Position numbers and translations under genes: made by a program. Below are positions 61,307 to 64,000 of a stretch of DNA of 64,000 nt, in pieces (within the stretch, counting starts at the first letter, position 1; each line of letters starts with the position of its first letter). The notes beneath the pieces were generated by a model, which saw nothing but the letters and a program-made list of their open reading frames with translations, was not told the DNA's origin and did not search any database. The DNA is taken from NCBI RefSeq assembly GCF_014652715.1, contig NZ_BMZI01000008.1, forward strand, positions 115,281-179,280. Reading direction: 5' to 3'. Source of the stretch: Salinicola rhizosphaerae (GTDB lineage Bacteria; Pseudomonadota; Gammaproteobacteria; Pseudomonadales; Halomonadaceae).

Positions 61307-63532
61307 TTACGCGCTCTGCGCTGCGGGCACGTCCTCCATCAGCTTGTCGAGAGTGATCGGCAGTTCGCGAATGCGCTTGCCGGTGGCGTGGTAGACGGCG
61401 TTGGCGACCGCGGCGGCAAGCCCGGTAATGCCGATTTCGCCGATGCCACGGGCCCCGTATTCGTTGAATTTGGTATCCGGATAGTCGAGCAGGATCACGT
61501 CGATCTCCGGTTGGTCGGCGTGCACCGGCACCAGGTATTCGGCGTAGTCGTTATTGACCGGGCGCGCGTTGCGCTCGTCATACTCGGTCGCCTCGAACAG
61601 GCCCATGCCGATACCCATGACCACGGCGCCTTCGACCTGGTTGCGTGCGGTGGTCTCGTTGATCACGCGGCCGACATCGATGGCACTGACGACACGGGCG
61701 ACGCGCAGTCGCGAAATGCCCGGGTCCCAGCGCACTTCGACGAAGTGAGCGCCGAAGGAGCGGTAGGAGTATTCGGAGTCGGCAGCTTTGGTGTGCGCTT
61801 CGCCATCGGCACTGCCGTAGCGGCCGGCGTCGAGAATCGCGGCAAAGTCCGAGTGCTTGCCATCGGCGTTGCGAAGGCCGCCATCGGAGACTTCCAGATC
61901 GTCGCTGGCAGCGCCCGCGAAGACGCCTCCCGTGCCCGTGGCGTAGCGCTTCATCTCGTCGAGCGCGTTACGCGCGGCGCCGGCGATGGCCGGCAGCGTG
62001 GTCGCCGTGGCCCAGGAACCGCCGGAAACCGGGCCGTCCGGGTAGGAAGAATCGCCCAGCTTGACGGTGATACGATCGAGCGGAATGCCGGTGACGTCGC
62101 TCACGGTCTGCGCCACGATGGTGTAGGTGCCGGTGCCGATATCCTGGGTCGCGCAGGAGGCGAACGCGGTACCGTCGGCGCGGATCGAGACCCGCGCGTC
62201 ACACGCCATCTTCAGCGCTTCCCAGTTGCACGCCGCCATGCCGTAGCCGACGATCTCGCGACCGTCGCGCATGCTGCCCACGCCGGGCGTACGATCCGCC
62301 CAGCCGAATTTCTCCGCCGCCCGGTTCGTCGCTTCGACGATATGGTTGCTGGAGAAGTCGAGATCCTTGCTCTCGTCGCGGCTCGCGTAGTTGTCGAGCC
62401 GGAACTGCACCGGATCGGCGCCCGCCGCCAGCGCCATCTCGTCGATCGCCGACTCCAACGCGAAAAGTCCCGGCGCTGCGCCCGGCGCCCGCATCGACGT
62501 CGGCGTGCCCCGATTCACCTGGGTTGTGGCGTGACTGACCGTGAGATCCGGACAGCGATAGAGACTCTTGGTCACGCTGCCACAGGTCTCGACGTACTGA
62601 TCGGTGAACGAGGTCGTGTTGATCGACTCATGCCGCACCGAGACCAGCTTGCCATTCTCGTCCGTTGCCAGGCGCAGGCGCTGACGCGTTTCCGGACGAT
62701 GACCGACCGTCGTGAACATTTCACGACGCGGCACGACGAGCTGGACCGGGCGCCCGAGCTCACGCGAGACGGCTGCCGTGGCGATCGCGTGCGGCCAGGT
62801 CCACAGTTTGCCGCCAAACCCCGAGCCGATGTAGGGCGCATGAACGGTGATACGCTCCGGCGACATGGCGAAGATCTTGGAGAGCGCCCCCTTCGCCACG
62901 ACGACGCCCTGAGAGGCATCGAAGATCGTCAGCTCGCCGCGCTGCCACCAGGCAGTCGAAGCGTGCATTTCCATCGGGTTATGGGTCTCGACCGGCGTGC
63001 GGTAGGTGACGTCGACGGTCGTCGCGGCGCTGTCGAAGGCTGCTGGGGCATCGCCGCGAGAGTGATTGCCGCTGCCGGGCTGGGTGCCGTTCGCCTCGAT
63101 ACCCTGCTCGAGCGTGGCAAGCGTCGGTTCCTCGGCATAGCTCACCTTGACCCGACGCGCGGCAGCACGGGCATTCTCGAAGGTATCCGCGACCACCAGT
63201 GCCACGAACTGACCGGCGTAATAGACGCGGTCATCCTCGAACGGCAGTCGCGTCTCCTCGACCTTGTTGCCCTGGGCCAGACTCGACGGTGTGTGATAGA
63301 GCGTCGGGAAGTGGCCATGATGATAGATGTCGACCACGCCCGGCATGTCGCGGGCGTCATCGAGTTCGATATCGGTCACGCGGCCACTGGCGATCGTGCT
63401 GAACACGCCGTAACCGTAGGTCAGCCCCGGCGGCAGGTTATCGGCGGCGTAGTTGGCGCGGCCCGACAGCTTGTCGGGTCCATCGATGCGGGGCACGCCC
63501 GCGCCGATGATGGAACGGGATTGATCACTCAT
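61307..63532 (-). CDS. PaoC-like molybdopterin subunit of aldehyde oxidoreductase, copy 2
   Basis: A 741-residue paralogue of the copy 1 subunit, similar over its full length: GAGVPRIDGPDKLSGRANYAAD, APYIGSGFGGKLWTWPHAIATA, MRAPGAAPGLFALESAIDEM, ATQDIGTGTYTIVAQTVSD, and the catalytic glutamate in YGARGIGEIGITGLAAAV. GAGGAG precedes the ATG. It follows a PaoB-like gene by 22 bases, so it belongs to a second operon with the same B-C order. Sequence divergence from copy 1 in the substrate-lining loops suggests a different aldehyde range. Confidence 0.9.
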   Translation of the reverse strand: MSDQSRSIIGAGVPRIDGPDKLSGRANYAADNLPPGLTYGYGVFSTIASGRVTDIELDDARDMPGVVDIYHHGHFPTLYHTPSSLAQGNKVEETRLPFEDDRVYYAGQFVALVVADTFENARAAARRVKVSYAEEPTLATLEQGIEANGTQPGSGNHSRGDAPAAFDSAATTVDVTYRTPVETHNPMEMHASTAWWQRGELTIFDASQGVVVAKGALSKIFAMSPERITVHAPYIGSGFGGKLWTWPHAIATAAVSRELGRPVQLVVPRREMFTTVGHRPETRQRLRLATDENGKLVSVRHESINTTSFTDQYVETCGSVTKSLYRCPDLTVSHATTQVNRGTPTSMRAPGAAPGLFALESAIDEMALAAGADPVQFRLDNYASRDESKDLDFSSNHIVEATNRAAEKFGWADRTPGVGSMRDGREIVGYGMAACNWEALKMACDARVSIRADGTAFASCATQDIGTGTYTIVAQTVSDVTGIPLDRITVKLGDSSYPDGPVSGGSWATATTLPAIAGAARNALDEMKRYATGTGGVFAGAASDDLEVSDGGLRNADGKHSDFAAILDAGRYGSADGEAHTKAADSEYSYRSFGAHFVEVRWDPGISRLRVARVVSAIDVGRVINETTARNQVEGAVVMGIGMGLFEATEYDERNARPVNNDYAEYLVPVHADQPEIDVILLDYPDTKFNEYGARGIGEIGITGLAAAVANAVYHATGKRIRELPITLDKLMEDVPAAQSA

Positions 63533-63554
63533 GTGGGGTCTCCTCGCGGGCGAA

Positions 63555-64000
63555 TCAGGCGGCAGTCGAATCGATCAGATCGGCGAGATTGCGCACGATC
63601 GCCTGCTGTCCGAGCGGAATCTTGTAGGCATTCTGCGAATAGGCGGTGGCGTTCTCGAAAGCCCGACCGGCTGCGTCGGCAAAGAGCCGTTCGCTTGCGC
63701 TCTTGCCTTTGAGTGCCGCTTCGACTTCGGGCGCACGCCAAGGCTTGGTGCCTACACCGCCCAGGGCTACGCGGGCCTGCGTGATCGTGTCGCCGTCCAT
63801 CTGTACGATCACCGCGCTGGAGGCGAGCGCAAACTGGTAGGACTGGCGATCACGCAACTTGAGATAAGCGGACTGGCTGCCGGTGATCGGCGCATCGAGC
63901 GTCACGTGGGTGATCAGCTCGCCCGGCTCGAGGGCGTGTTCTCGTGCCGGAGTCTCTCCGGGCAGCAGGTGAAAATCGGCGAAATCGATTTCGCGCTGGC
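63555..64000 (-). CDS. PaoB-like FAD subunit, copy 2 (3' part)
   Basis: The C-terminal 148 or so codons of a flavoprotein subunit that continues beyond the right edge. The visible part reads EIDFADFHLLPGETP, LEPGELITHVTLDAPI, AYLKLRDRQSYQFALASSAV and RVALGGVGTKPWRAPEVEAAL, matching the copy 1 FAD subunit throughout. The region that would contain the extra iron-sulfur cysteines is outside the window. No stop interrupts the frame to base 64000. Confidence 0.88.
   Translation of the reverse strand, partial: QREIDFADFHLLPGETPAREHALEPGELITHVTLDAPITGSQSAYLKLRDRQSYQFALASSAVIVQMDGDTITQARVALGGVGTKPWRAPEVEAALKGKSASERLFADAAGRAFENATAYSQNAYKIPLGQQAIVRNLADLIDSTAA

Noticed and set aside
61388-63712. A 774-codon plus-strand open frame opposite the second PaoC-like gene
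   Set aside because: It mirrors a strongly conserved molybdoenzyme, and its translation has the same antisense-type composition without domain motifs.

Overview
The window is 64 kb of GC-rich, gene-dense chromosome from a gammaproteobacterium, most likely a moderately halophilic member of the Halomonadaceae (Halomonas, Salinicola, Kushneria or Chromohalobacter type). This is inferred from the gene set: an OsmF/YehZYXW-type osmolyte importer, a FabY-type ketoacyl synthase next to coaD and a 2[4Fe-4S] ferredoxin, AtoE, an NhaP-type antiporter, TmcA, and the overall codon and GC style. I see no rRNA or tRNA gene, no CRISPR array, no prophage and no intact insertion sequence. It reads as core chromosome with small accessory patches.

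Layout. 1-2.8 kb: 5' end of a branched-chain amino-acid-type binding protein, a small hypothetical gene, and a PilZ plus degenerate HD-GYP protein. 2.8-3.5 kb: a decayed RND efflux pump remnant. 3.5-6.4 kb: a zinc-import operon (small His-rich membrane ORF, znuC, znuB, znuA) behind a Zur-box-like palindrome. 6.5-15.1 kb: YcaQ-type DNA glycosylase, YahK-like alcohol dehydrogenase with a divergent AraC regulator, TauE/SafE permease, GNAT enzyme, META lipoprotein, PBP4 (dacB), an SMR pump and a TrmB-like methyltransferase. 15.5-24.5 kb: fabY, coaD, ferredoxin, MATE pump, atoE, thioesterase, a voltage-sensor-like membrane protein, cytochrome b561 and a large hypothetical protein. 24.7-29.3 kb: I78 inhibitor lipoprotein, then osmF-yehY-yehX-yehW.

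29.2-33.8 kb is a formate block on the minus strand: a winged-helix protein, a YdeP/FdhF-like molybdoenzyme, an FNT channel and fdhD. 34-37.8 kb: an entericidin-like peptide, a HIT protein, and a tightly coupled four-gene operon (two lipoproteins, a DUF1007 protein, a NicO/RcnA metal permease). 38-43.8 kb: glycerate permease plus glycerate kinase, dps behind an OxyR-like site, rmuC and a PfpI protease. 43.9-50.2 kb: App1-type phosphatase, a YefM-YoeB toxin-antitoxin pair, pepD, tmcA and a membrane protein. 50.3-53.9 kb: an EmrB/EmrA efflux pair with a divergent TetR regulator.

53.9-64 kb holds two paralogous PaoABC-type molybdenum aldehyde oxidoreductase clusters on the minus strand. The first is complete (A, B, C); the second shows C and part of B and runs off the window. 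Between them on the plus strand lie an NhaP-type antiporter, a DUF302 protein and an RraA-like protein. The first PaoA-like subunit has no Tat signal, unlike E. coli PaoA, so the enzyme is probably cytoplasmic. Three separate systems in the window use a molybdenum cofactor (the YdeP-like enzyme with FdhD, and both Pao-like enzymes), and two systems handle transition metals (Znu and the NicO operon).
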